38,396 nt of DNA, from assembly GCF_902506575.1 (NCBI RefSeq), contig NZ_LR732613.1, positions 1 through 38,396 on the forward strand. Direction: 5' to 3'. The notes below the pieces were generated by a model that saw only the letters and a list, made by a program, of their open reading frames with translations, did not search any database and was not told the DNA's origin. Shown here one piece after another: positions 7,290 to 14,857 of this stretch (the stretch's first letter is position 1; each line of letters opens with the position of its first letter). Both the position numbers and the translations under genes were made by a program. This stretch comes from Streptomyces mexicanus (GTDB lineage: Bacteria > Actinomycetota > Actinomycetes > Streptomycetales > Streptomycetaceae).

Positions 7290-8488
7290 GGGTGGAGGAA
7301 GCCGCGATCGGGGTCGCGGGCCTCCTCGGGGTCGAAGGGGGCAAACCAGTCGCTGGGGGCAAGATTGACCATGCCGAGGGACTGATGGACGTCACCTTCG
7401 GGGTCCTCGATCCCGTCGAGGGAGTTGTCGAACAGCATGAGCACGTCGTGGTCCTGGAAGAGCACGTCGGAGCAGGCGTCCCAGTCGAAGTCGGCCCGCT
7501 CTTCGGGAAGGCCGGCCACGGTGTCCCGCACCAGCCGCGGCCGGTTGCGCGTCAGGTCCTGGGCGCGAGCGATCCCGAGGTGCAGGGCCATCTCCTCGCC
7601 GGTGCAGCGAGGTCCGACATCGGCACCGGAAGCGCAGTCGGCGGCCAGGTCGTCGAAGGCTCGGGCCATCTGCCGGCGCCAGTAAGCATTCTGGTGCCAG
7701 GTCACCCGTGGCAGCGAGCCGAAGAGCCCGCCAGCCGTCCGCTGGGCCGGCTGGTCCCCCAGCGTGGCAACCTCCTGCCACGCCTGGTCGGACAGCTGCT
7801 GAAGGGCCAAATGCAACACCGCCCGCGTCCTGGGGGTGAGGATCTCCTCTCCTTCGTCTTCTTCGTCCCAGTCCTCGCTCAAGGGGTCGGCTCCGCCGTA
7901 GCGGGCGCGGGAGCGCAGGTGCTCGCGTACGCGGTGCGTGGCCTGTTCGGGGGCGGCGAGCGCCGTGTCGATGATCAGCAGTTCGTCGGAGAACGGTTCG
8001 GCGGCAAGCAGGACGCCCGCCTCCGTGAGAAGGGCTGCCGTCGTGTCACCGGAGATCCGGGGCAGGATCACGGCGTACTCGTTGTCGGTCAGCCGGTCGA
8101 TGATGCTGGAGATCACCCCGGCGACGGTCCACGGGTCGTCCCAGGGTGCTTCGATGTGAAGGTCGTCGACCACGAGGACGTTGCCCGGCAGGTCGACAAA
8201 GTTCTCGTACGCGGCGCGGAACTGTCCGTCCTCGTCGAAGAGCTGTTGCGCCGCCACCGCGGCGAGGGCCCCCTCGTCAGCCAGCCGCTCGCCAAGGTTG
8301 TGGGACTTCCAGTATTGGCCGCGCGTCGCACGCACCCGGGCCACTGTCTCGTCGCCAGCGAGGAGGGAGATCTGCCAGGCATGGACGCCCTCCGCACCGG
8401 GATCGACAAGCCGGTGGACATGCCGGAACTCCAGCGCCAGCGTGCTGGGATCCGTCTTGGCAGGGGGCCTGATCGCCTGGTCGGTCAT
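7286..8488 (-). CDS. Hypothetical protein, acidic, 400 residues
   Basis: I do not recognise a named family. The N-terminal 150 residues ('RHVHRLVDPGAEGVHAWQ', 'VLVVDDLHIEAP', 'AVILPRISGDTTAALLTEAGVL') alternate strands and helices in a pattern loosely like an acetyltransferase fold, but I see no clear acetyl-CoA loop. A very acidic linker near residues 205-220 ('EDWDEEDEGEE') joins a helical C-terminal half. The start is the ATG at 8488 behind AGAGGAAG; the frame extends further upstream without a ribosome site. No signal peptide or membrane segment is seen. It converges on the XRE/TPR regulator gene. Confidence 0.7.
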   Translation of the reverse strand: MTDQAIRPPAKTDPSTLALEFRHVHRLVDPGAEGVHAWQISLLAGDETVARVRATRGQYWKSHNLGERLADEGALAAVAAQQLFDEDGQFRAAYENFVDLPGNVLVVDDLHIEAPWDDPWTVAGVISSIIDRLTDNEYAVILPRISGDTTAALLTEAGVLLAAEPFSDELLIIDTALAAPEQATHRVREHLRSRARYGGADPLSEDWDEEDEGEEILTPRTRAVLHLALQQLSDQAWQEVATLGDQPAQRTAGGLFGSLPRVTWHQNAYWRRQMARAFDDLAADCASGADVGPRCTGEEMALHLGIARAQDLTRNRPRLVRDTVAGLPEERADFDWDACSDVLFQDHDVLMLFDNSLDGIEDPEGDVHQSLGMVNLAPSDWFAPFDPEEARDPDRGFLHP

Positions 8489-8610
8489 CGACTTCCTCTC
8501 GCCGTGCAGCCGCCCGCGACGGCGCGATCCCAGGCTAGCCAGCACGGCGCCCGCCACGCGCGCCATCGCCACACAGCACCCGATCCAGCGTCCCTTCAAG
8601 GAGCCTGGGG

Positions 8611-9342
8611 TCAGGGACTGTGGGAGCCCAGGAGTACGCCGGCGAGTGTCCCGGCGAGAAGGAACGGGCCGAACGGGATCCTGCTCGTGCGGTCGGCCCG
8701 GCCCACGAGCATCAGACCTACGCCGTACAGCGCGCCGAACAGGTACCCGGCGAAGGTTCCGGCCAGGATGATCGGCCAGCCGTACCAGCCCAGGACGGCC
8801 CCGAGGAACAGAGCGAGCTTGACGTCGCCGAACCCGAAGCCCTTGCTGATCAGGAAGAGTCCGAAGTAACCGGCGCCCAGGATGAGGGAGCCGAGCAGCG
8901 CGGACGTCCAGCTGCCGCCGGCGCCGGGCAGCACGGCGGCGACGCCGAGCAGGACGAGCACGGTCGCGGCGAGCGGCAGGGTGAGCACGTCAGGGAGCCG
9001 GTGCGCGGCGAAGTCGACGGTGGCCAGCAGCACGGCGGCCGGTGTGAGCAGCAGCCAGACCACCAACTCGGGGCGGGCCGGGGTGACGGCCGCGAGCAGG
9101 GCGCAGACCACGGCCGTGACGGAGGCGACGCAGAGTGTGCTCGGCCCGTAGGCGTGCCCAGCGGCGCAGCGAGAACGTCCCAGCCATCCGTTGCCCATAC
9201 CGGTGAGCAGATGGCCGGCCGGGCACGTTGACTGCCAGGGCTCCTCGAAGGGCACGGAGAGCCGGTACGCGGGCCGTGGTATGAGCACGCCCGTGGCGCA
9301 GCCCCACAGAGCGGCAGCCGTGATGATCAGCAACGTCTCCAC
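8611..9342 (-). CDS. A24-family prepilin peptidase-like membrane protease
   Basis: This 243-residue integral membrane protein has about six or seven hydrophobic segments. The two catalytic Asp residues of the A24 family are present: Asp110 in 'VDFAAHRLPDVLTLP' and Asp173 in 'GFGFGDVKLA' (the GxGD motif). 'IPFGPFLLAG' near the C-terminus is also typical. The first loop has Cys-x-x-Gly-His pairs ('CPAGH', 'CAAGH') rather than the usual tetracysteine methylase domain. Family members cleave type IV prepilin-like leaders at the membrane. No pilin, ATPase or tad gene is nearby, so its substrate must lie elsewhere. Confidence 0.85.
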   Translation of the reverse strand: METLLIITAAALWGCATGVLIPRPAYRLSVPFEEPWQSTCPAGHLLTGMGNGWLGRSRCAAGHAYGPSTLCVASVTAVVCALLAAVTPARPELVVWLLLTPAAVLLATVDFAAHRLPDVLTLPLAATVLVLLGVAAVLPGAGGSWTSALLGSLILGAGYFGLFLISKGFGFGDVKLALFLGAVLGWYGWPIILAGTFAGYLFGALYGVGLMLVGRADRTSRIPFGPFLLAGTLAGVLLGSHSP

Positions 9343-9375
9343 CGCATGGAGCTTAAAGCGAGGCGGACCCGGGGC

Positions 9376-9750
9376 TCAGCTTCGCTCCGTCCACTCCTTG
9401 AGCGCATTGGCCAGGGCGCGGACATCGATCTGCCCGACGGCAACCTGCTCGGCGAGGTCTGCCGCTTCCTTTGCGGTGAACCGCACGGGCAGACCGCTGG
9501 CGGTCAGGTAGCCGACCGCGACCGCCGCGCCGAAGAGCTGGTTGCTGTGCTCCAGCGCAGGGACGCGGACCAGCGACTGGAAGAGAGCCGCGGCCCGGTG
9601 ATGAGGGCGGGGATACACGGGCTCGCCCATGACGCGGAAGGCGTGCCGTGCCCGTGCCGCTTCCAGGGCTCCCCAGTCCGTCACGTCAGGGTCGCCCAGC
9701 TGTGTGCGGGCGATCTCCAGAAGCCACGCAAGATCTACTGAGAGGTCCAC
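9376..9750 (-). CDS. Degenerate Fic/Doc-family toxin-like protein
   Basis: This 124-residue protein resembles the small 'fic family toxin component' proteins of Streptomyces. The Fic active-site loop (HxFx-D/E-GN-x-R) is replaced by 'LEHSNQLFGAAVAVGYL', keeping only His and Asn. AMPylation or phosphotransfer activity is therefore doubtful. The GTG at 9750 is used because the product then begins 'DLSVDLAWLLEIA' as in relatives. The gene starts 16 bp after the stop of an upstream antitoxin-like gene on the same strand, the usual antitoxin-first order. Confidence 0.72.
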   Translation of the reverse strand: MDLSVDLAWLLEIARTQLGDPDVTDWGALEAARARHAFRVMGEPVYPRPHHRAAALFQSLVRVPALEHSNQLFGAAVAVGYLTASGLPVRFTAKEAADLAEQVAVGQIDVRALANALKEWTERS

Positions 9751-9766
9751 TGCAGGGCAGCCAGCC

Positions 9767-10000
9767 TCATGCTGCCGTCGCGCTCGGCCCGGGTTCCGGA
9801 CCGAACCGGCGGGCGAACTCTTCGCGCATCCCGGGGGCGCTGAGGAAGCGGGCACTGCCCTCGAGGAACCGGGTGCGTGCCAGGTCTGCAGTCAGCCGCC
9901 GGCTCGCGTACTGATCAGGGTCCTCGTGGTCGTCAGCGGCGAGACGCTGCAGTTGCTCGTACGTCTCGTCGTCGACCTCGATACGGATCTCCTTCGCCAT
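9767..10000 (-). CDS. Antitoxin-like small protein
   Basis: The product has 77 residues and starts 'MAKEIRIEVDDETYEQLQRLA', a ribbon-helix-helix-like N-terminus as in many antitoxins. A helical, Arg-rich tail could wrap the toxin. It lies directly before the Fic-like gene and was probably transcribed from the 113-bp region shared with the divergent Toprim gene. The pair would be a plasmid stabilisation module if still active. Confidence 0.72.
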   Translation of the reverse strand: MAKEIRIEVDDETYEQLQRLAADDHEDPDQYASRRLTADLARTRFLEGSARFLSAPGMREEFARRFGPEPGPSATAA

Positions 10001-10113
10001 GGGACCACGGTAGCCGGACCGGAAGCCGGCGGGGAGGGATGGGTCGAAGCCCGCCGAATGTTCGAGCGTCCGAGGCGGTGACGGCCATACCAGTTCGGGG
10101 GTCCACTGGAGGT

Positions 10114-11073
10114 ATGGCGCTTTACGACGCTAGCTCGGTAAAACGTCCTCGCCGGACAAAGGCACAGGTCGAAGCCCTGCGCGAGGCTATTGCCTCACTC
10201 TGCGAGGGGGCGCAGCCGTGCAGCGTTCGCCACGTCTACTACCTGGGGATCGGAGACCTGTGGGACAAGGACACCGGCACCTCGCGCCGCCACTACTCGG
10301 TCGTCGTCCGGGAGCTCGGCTACCTGCGGGAGACCGGGAGGATCCCGTGGGACTGGATCACCGACGGCACCCGGATGGTCCGGCAGGAGCTCCAGTACGA
10401 CTCCCTTGAAGACGCGATGGAGCGTGCCGCTGAGGGCTACCGGCGGAACTTGTGGGCGACACAGAGCCGCCGTGTCGAGGTCTGGTGCGAGAGCGACAGC
10501 GTCGGGGGCGTCCTTCTGCCAGTGACCTCCGCGTGGGGCGTCGGCCTGTACTCCTGTCGCGGCCAGTCCTCCAAGACTTTCGTCTACGAAGCGGTACAGG
10601 AATACGCGAGACAGGGCAAACCCGTCACCGTGATCTTCACAGGTGACTGGGACCCTACCGGCAGATGTGTCCCCCGCTCGGTCATCGAACGCATGCACCG
10701 CTACGGCAACGGCGAACTTGACCTGGACTTCCAGCAGATCGCCGTCACCGCCGATGACGTCCGCTCGGCGCAGTTCACCACCCACGACGTCAACACCCGG
10801 GACGTCAACTACAAGCGCTACCGCGAGGAGTGCCTGAGCGAGGGCATCGATCCCCACATCGCGGTCGAGGTCGAGGCTCTTACGCCCGGCCTGCTGCGAA
10901 GCCGGTTGAACGATGCGATCGAGGCCTTGGTCGACGACGTCCGGAAATGGAACATCGAGGCACGGACGGAAGAGGCCGAGCGGGAGCTGCTGCGGTCCCT
11001 GCAGGGGACGGTGAAGAAGATCGTTCGCCGCACCGCGGGCGAGCCATCCACTGAAGCCGGCGAGAGCCAGTGA
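10114..11073 (+). CDS. Spo11/TopoVI-A-like Toprim protein
   Basis: This 319-residue protein has the two-part layout of topoisomerase VI subunit A and Spo11. The N-terminal winged-helix part contains 'SVRHVYYLGIGDLW' (37-50), where one of Tyr42/Tyr43 matches the DNA-cleaving Tyr. A Toprim domain follows, with Glu126 in 'VEVWCESDSVGGVL' and the Asp-x-Asp motif in 'GDWDPTG' (177-183), very close to the Spo11 'GDPDP-G' form. Known relatives make double-strand breaks with a 5'-phosphotyrosyl link. No TopoVI-B-like GHKL ATPase gene is adjacent. The start is ATG 10114 behind TGGAGG. It stands alone on the plus strand among minus-strand accessory genes and could be a defence nuclease or a recombination factor. 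Confidence 0.75.
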   Translation: MALYDASSVKRPRRTKAQVEALREAIASLCEGAQPCSVRHVYYLGIGDLWDKDTGTSRRHYSVVVRELGYLRETGRIPWDWITDGTRMVRQELQYDSLEDAMERAAEGYRRNLWATQSRRVEVWCESDSVGGVLLPVTSAWGVGLYSCRGQSSKTFVYEAVQEYARQGKPVTVIFTGDWDPTGRCVPRSVIERMHRYGNGELDLDFQQIAVTADDVRSAQFTTHDVNTRDVNYKRYREECLSEGIDPHIAVEVEALTPGLLRSRLNDAIEALVDDVRKWNIEARTEEAERELLRSLQGTVKKIVRRTAGEPSTEAGESQ

Positions 11074-11088
11074 ACCCCGAACATCGTC

Positions 11089-11412
11089 CTAGCGCTGCAT
11101 CGGAGCCTGGGCAGCCTGGGCGAAATGCATGACGGCGGCCTTGGCGCCGACGGCGACCTCGTCGATCAGGGCCTCGCTGCGCGGGTGGGTCGGGTGCTTC
11201 ATCGCCCAGAGCATGGAGAATTTGATGTCGCTCGGGCGTAGCAAGATGGCCTGGCCAGTGTGCAGCGGCTCGGGGGATTTGTACTGCCACAAACGGTAGA
11301 AGCGGCCGTCTTCGTCGTTGAAGGCCAGGTGCCGGTCGCCGTGGGGGTTGATCAGGCTGATTGCGAAAGGCAGGTCTTTCGGGCCCGGCTGCCAGGGCGC
11401 TTCCTTGTACAC
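11089..11412 (-). CDS. Hypothetical protein, 107 residues
   Basis: I do not recognise the family. The product is soluble, with 'AISLINPHGDRHLAFNDEDGRFYRLWQYKSPEPL' suggesting a small beta-rich domain, followed by a helix. GTG at 11412 is the first start in frame, but the frame stays open upstream (with 'FHHHVIPACPG') and no good ribosome site is seen. It may be the 3' part of a longer, broken gene. It converges on the Toprim gene with 15 bp between stops. Confidence 0.5.
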   Translation of the reverse strand: MYKEAPWQPGPKDLPFAISLINPHGDRHLAFNDEDGRFYRLWQYKSPEPLHTGQAILLRPSDIKFSMLWAMKHPTHPRSEALIDEVAVGAKAAVMHFAQAAQAPMQR

Positions 11413-11573
11413 GCCCGGGCATGCCGGTATGACGTGGTGGTGGAAGAGGCGCTGGCGGATCCGGCGGCGTGGCGGGCTTCGGCCGCCGCCTACCGCCGGG
11501 ACGGGTCGTCATTTTCCGGACCCGACCCGGGCAACCGTCGGTGGTCGGCGCCGCGGGCTCTCCGGGGCAAACC

Positions 11574-12377
11574 TCAGGCCGGGTTGGCCGGCAGGGTGAC
11601 CTCGATGCGGCCCTGGTCGTCACGGCCGATACCGATCCGCTGGGCGTCGAACTTCCGCCAGTCGCAGTGCAGCCGGAAAACCTTGTGCGAAGCCACACAA
11701 GAGATGTCCTCGGTGGCGGAAAAGTCCCCTGCTTCCAGCAGGAGCTGGACAGCCTCACGGGCGTCATGGGAATGCCCCTCGATCGTGCGCGCCAGCCGGT
11801 CGAGACTCGTGATGATCTCGTTGCGGCGCTCGCCCGTCGGCGCGAACAGATCGATAATCCGATAGGAATCGCTTCCGTAGGCGGCATCGCGGCGCAGGGA
11901 CTTTTGCACGGCGAGCTCCTCCTCGTCCAGCGGGAAGACCTCATGGGGGCCGGGCAGCGGGAATGCCGGGTGCAGGCGCGGCACGCCGCGTGCGTCACGG
12001 ATTTCGTGCACGACCCCTGCGGCGATCAACAGGCCGAGCAGGTCGGTGAAGGTGCGCAGCGGCGGAAGGCCGTAATGAGCGGCGTAGCGGGCGGCATCGG
12101 CCTGTTGTTTGCGAAGGTCGGCGAGATCGTCCTCGTCGCGTTCCAGCTTGTCCTCCTGGTCCCAGCAGGAGGCCTGCCAGTCGCCGCGCGGATTGGCCCA
12201 GGTGCGTACGATCGTGCGTGCTTCCTCGCGGGTCAACGGCCTTCCTTCACAGCCCAAGCCGATGAGGAGCAGTCCCGTCATGTTTGGGGGAATCCGCAAC
12301 CATCCGCCGCGGACGACGCTGCGGAGGTGCAGTTCTTGCTGCTCGTGCGACCAGTTCGTCAACGGCACCGTGGTCAT
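11574..12377 (-). CDS. Hypothetical protein, second gene of a coupled pair
   Basis: A 267-residue soluble protein without a family I can name. A helical middle part ('KLERDEDDLADLRKQQADAARYAAHYG') precedes a likely winged-helix segment ('TFTDLLGLLIAAGVVHEIRDARGVPRLHPAF'). The C-terminal half ('SYRIIDLFAPTGERRNEIITSLDRLARTIEG') is also helical. The ATG overlaps the stop of the upstream gene (ATGA), so it is co-translated with it. Both genes have similar small winged-helix features and may form one complex. Confidence 0.7.
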   Translation of the reverse strand: MTTVPLTNWSHEQQELHLRSVVRGGWLRIPPNMTGLLLIGLGCEGRPLTREEARTIVRTWANPRGDWQASCWDQEDKLERDEDDLADLRKQQADAARYAAHYGLPPLRTFTDLLGLLIAAGVVHEIRDARGVPRLHPAFPLPGPHEVFPLDEEELAVQKSLRRDAAYGSDSYRIIDLFAPTGERRNEIITSLDRLARTIEGHSHDAREAVQLLLEAGDFSATEDISCVASHKVFRLHCDWRKFDAQRIGIGRDDQGRIEVTLPANPA

Positions 12378-13033
12378 GACGACGTTCCTCTCCCTGGCGT
12401 CTGGACAATGGGTTCGGAAGCGGGTGTCTCCGCGTCTGCCTCGGGAAGCGGTCCCGGGGTCGGCGCGTGGGCCTTCGCCGCGTTCCACTCCATGAGGAAC
12501 TGGGCGGACAACTCACGCCGGTCGATCACTCGGATCGCGATGGGGTCGATGTAGACGCTGTCCTCGCCTGCCCGCGCGAGGAACCCTCGTGCGGTGAGCC
12601 GCTCGACGGCTTCACCGACCTCTCCGACGGTCAGGAAGTCGAGCGGCATGAGGATCAGCGCCAGCCCGAAGTTGTTCATCTTCGGGCCGCCGGGCCGGAG
12701 CACCTCCGCCTGCTTCAGAGCCAGCCACAGCAGGGTGGCAGCCTCGTACGGATAGGCCGCCAAAGCCTCGAGGACGTCCTTGTGCCAGGACACCACCAGC
12801 GTGTCAGCGTCGTTCGAGTCCAGCTCCATGTACATGCGGTCCGCCTCTGGCGGCAGGATCCGGTGAGGCGGCATGGGCTCCAGTGCGCGGCGGGCATCCA
12901 AAATCCGCCCGCGGTGCAGCTGGGAGCGACCGGCCCGATCAGGCGCGCACTTCTCCCCTGGCCCGGCCCGGCAGTTCGGGCAACTCCTGGCGCGAGCCCG
13001 CTCACGGACGGACGGCGGCACTGCTCGCCTCAC
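12374..13033 (-). CDS. Hypothetical zinc-finger and winged-helix protein
   Basis: With GTG 13033 as start (GGAGG five bases upstream) the product has 219 residues. It opens with a zinc-binding motif 'CPNCRAGPGEKCAPDRAGRSQLHRGR' (Cys-x2-Cys, Cys, His), a type frequent in actinobacterial phage and plasmid proteins. The rest contains 'HKDVLEALAAYPYEAATLLWLALKQAE' and 'LTVGEVGEAVERLTARGFLARAGEDSVYIDP', which look like a winged helix. The frame is open to 13192, but that extra part has poor coding character. It is first in a two-gene operon. A role in DNA binding is likely; its target is unknown. Confidence 0.65.
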   Translation of the reverse strand: MRRAVPPSVRERARARSCPNCRAGPGEKCAPDRAGRSQLHRGRILDARRALEPMPPHRILPPEADRMYMELDSNDADTLVVSWHKDVLEALAAYPYEAATLLWLALKQAEVLRPGGPKMNNFGLALILMPLDFLTVGEVGEAVERLTARGFLARAGEDSVYIDPIAIRVIDRRELSAQFLMEWNAAKAHAPTPGPLPEADAETPASEPIVQTPGRGTSS

Positions 13034-13633
13034 CACTACCTCCTGCAGCGCCCCCAGGGGCACATTCGCCTGGCGGGCACGGTAAGACAACGTGAGCGAT
13101 GCGCCCAGGTCACCAGCGGTTCGGCCGACCGGGTACCACCCACCTTCTTGCCGGGTACATCGCGAATCGCGGTGCGACGCCAATACAGCCACGGCAGCGG
13201 ACTGTCCCTGTCCCGTGAGCTGGGTTGCTGTCTACCCGGCTGCGCCATCCGTCCCATTGGCAGGGGAAAACAGCCGCGCTGGAGGAGTGATGAGCAGCCC
13301 TACATCGGACCGGCGGGCGCCAGGGCGCGGTGCACAGCGAGGCGCCGTCCGGCAGAGGCACGCCCATGGCGTGCGAGGTGGATACGGCGAAGCTCCGGAC
13401 AGAGCTCCATGCCTGGTGGTCGGCCCATGACGCGTCACCGACATGGGCCGACCGGGACCCCGGTTTCCAGCCGAGGAAGGTCTGCCTGCTGCCACAGGCG
13501 AGACGATGCTGCTCCCGAGCCACCGGTGTGCAGCGGTGCACCGATCCGGCCTTGGCAGTGGGCGGAGGCGCATCCGGCTCATGTCAGGAGCCGGTTCTGT
13601 GCCGATCTTATCGGCCTGCCGCCGAACGTTCTG
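13034..13633. other. 600-bp stretch without a confident gene
   Basis: It should hold the promoter of the minus-strand pair at 11574-13033. A plus-strand frame at 13366-13500 ('MACEVDTAKLRTELHAWWSAHDASPTWADRDPGF') has coding-like third positions for about 40 codons and then loses them, so it may be a gene remnant. Nothing else was recognised. Confidence 0.5.
13366..13500 (+). pseudogene. Possible gene remnant
   Basis: The first about 40 codons after ATG 13366 have high GC at third positions and a natural composition (several Trp, Asp and Glu). Further on the frame becomes Arg/Cys-rich and runs antisense into the SWIM gene. No ribosome-binding site is evident. It is either a truncated small gene or chance. 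Confidence 0.25.
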
Positions 13634-14857
13634 CTACGAAATGCGCTGGTTGGAGCGGCGTGCGGCGCGGTAGGCCTGGGCGGGATCGGGCGAGGGGCCG
13701 GGGACGGGTTGCCAGACGCCGTATGGGGCGCGGTAGGGGTACCAGCGTCCGTCCGGCCCGTACCTCAGCTGGATGCCGGCCGCCTCGTCGGTGACCCGGT
13801 TGTCCTCGCACACGATGGTGGCTGTGGGCGCGGGACGCAGCGGCTGGATGCTGGCCTGGGCGTGGGCCAGGGTGTCGTGGTCGACGCTGAACGCCTCGAG
13901 GTAGACGGCGGCGCCGACCGGTCCGCCCTGGGTGTAGGCGAGTTGCAGGTGTCCCATGCCGACGACGTCCAGGTCGAGGTGGTCCATGGCGGCCTGCCGG
14001 AACGCGGCGCCGTGCGGCAGGGACAGGAATCGCGCAATGTCCCCGCCGGGAGTGTGGCCGTCAGGCAGCTGTTGCCCGTCCAGGCAGGCGCCGGCGCGGT
14101 GAGCGGCGTCCGCCGCGAGCGCCCGCAGGGCTTCGGTGCCCGGCAGCGGCTCAGGGGGTTCGGGCAGTGAAGCATGCAGCACAAGGCGCACCTGGGTGAG
14201 GTCCAGGGTCACCGGGTCCGGGATCGGCCGGAGTGCTCGGGTGACCTGCGCCGGCACCGGGGCCGCGGGCCCTGGGGTGTTGTCGTGGAGAGGGCGGGCG
14301 GCGGGAGCCGTGGGGCCGGCGGGCTGGGGTGCCGGGCTGTTCGTTCGCAGCCGCTTCTTCAGGTGCTGGTGGGGGCGGCCGCGCAGGGTGAACAGCGGGG
14401 CGGGCGCGGTGCGTACCCGCTCGGTGAGGAGCATGCCGACGGCAACGGAGTGGGGGCACGCGGTGCTGGCGGCGTCGGGGGTGCAGGTGCAGGTGTGGGA
14501 GATGTCCTGCGGGTCGGGGGCGATCGGGACGCCGGCGGTGAGAGACGGGTCGGTGAGCTGGTCGCTGATGGCGGCAGTGCCGGCGAGGTCGGCGGCGTCG
14601 GGGCGGGCGCAGATCGCAGCCTCGATGCGGTCCCATTCGCTGGCAGTGAGGGGGGTGACCAGCAGACGGGGCCGGGCGACCCGGCCATCGGGCAGAGGGA
14701 ACTTGCTGGTGGCGAAGCCCTGGTTGACGTTGAGCGGGCCGGCTTGGCCGGCGGCGAGCAGGCGTCGCGCCTCGTCGTGGAGACGGGCGTCCCCTGTGGC
14801 CTGGTGGAGGGCGCTGGTGAGGGCGCGGGCCCATCCGGCGGTGGTGTGCACGCTCAT
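13634..14857 (-). CDS. SWIM zinc-finger protein
   Basis: The 407-residue protein has a SWIM motif, Cys123-x-Cys125-x8-Cys134-x-His136 ('CTCTPDAASTACPH'), used for DNA or protein binding. A Pro/Ala-rich linker near residues 185-235 is followed by an unrecognised C-terminal domain ending in 'YGPDGRWYPYRAPYGVWQPVPG'. Its ATG overlaps the stop of the upstream SNF2 helicase gene (ATGA). SWIM proteins paired with SNF2 helicases are common in bacteria, so the two probably act as one complex. The motif 'NVNQGFATSKFPLPDG' may belong to the shared interaction surface, but that is inference. Confidence 0.85.
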   Translation of the reverse strand: MSVHTTAGWARALTSALHQATGDARLHDEARRLLAAGQAGPLNVNQGFATSKFPLPDGRVARPRLLVTPLTASEWDRIEAAICARPDAADLAGTAAISDQLTDPSLTAGVPIAPDPQDISHTCTCTPDAASTACPHSVAVGMLLTERVRTAPAPLFTLRGRPHQHLKKRLRTNSPAPQPAGPTAPAARPLHDNTPGPAAPVPAQVTRALRPIPDPVTLDLTQVRLVLHASLPEPPEPLPGTEALRALAADAAHRAGACLDGQQLPDGHTPGGDIARFLSLPHGAAFRQAAMDHLDLDVVGMGHLQLAYTQGGPVGAAVYLEAFSVDHDTLAHAQASIQPLRPAPTATIVCEDNRVTDEAAGIQLRYGPDGRWYPYRAPYGVWQPVPGPSPDPAQAYRAARRSNQRIS

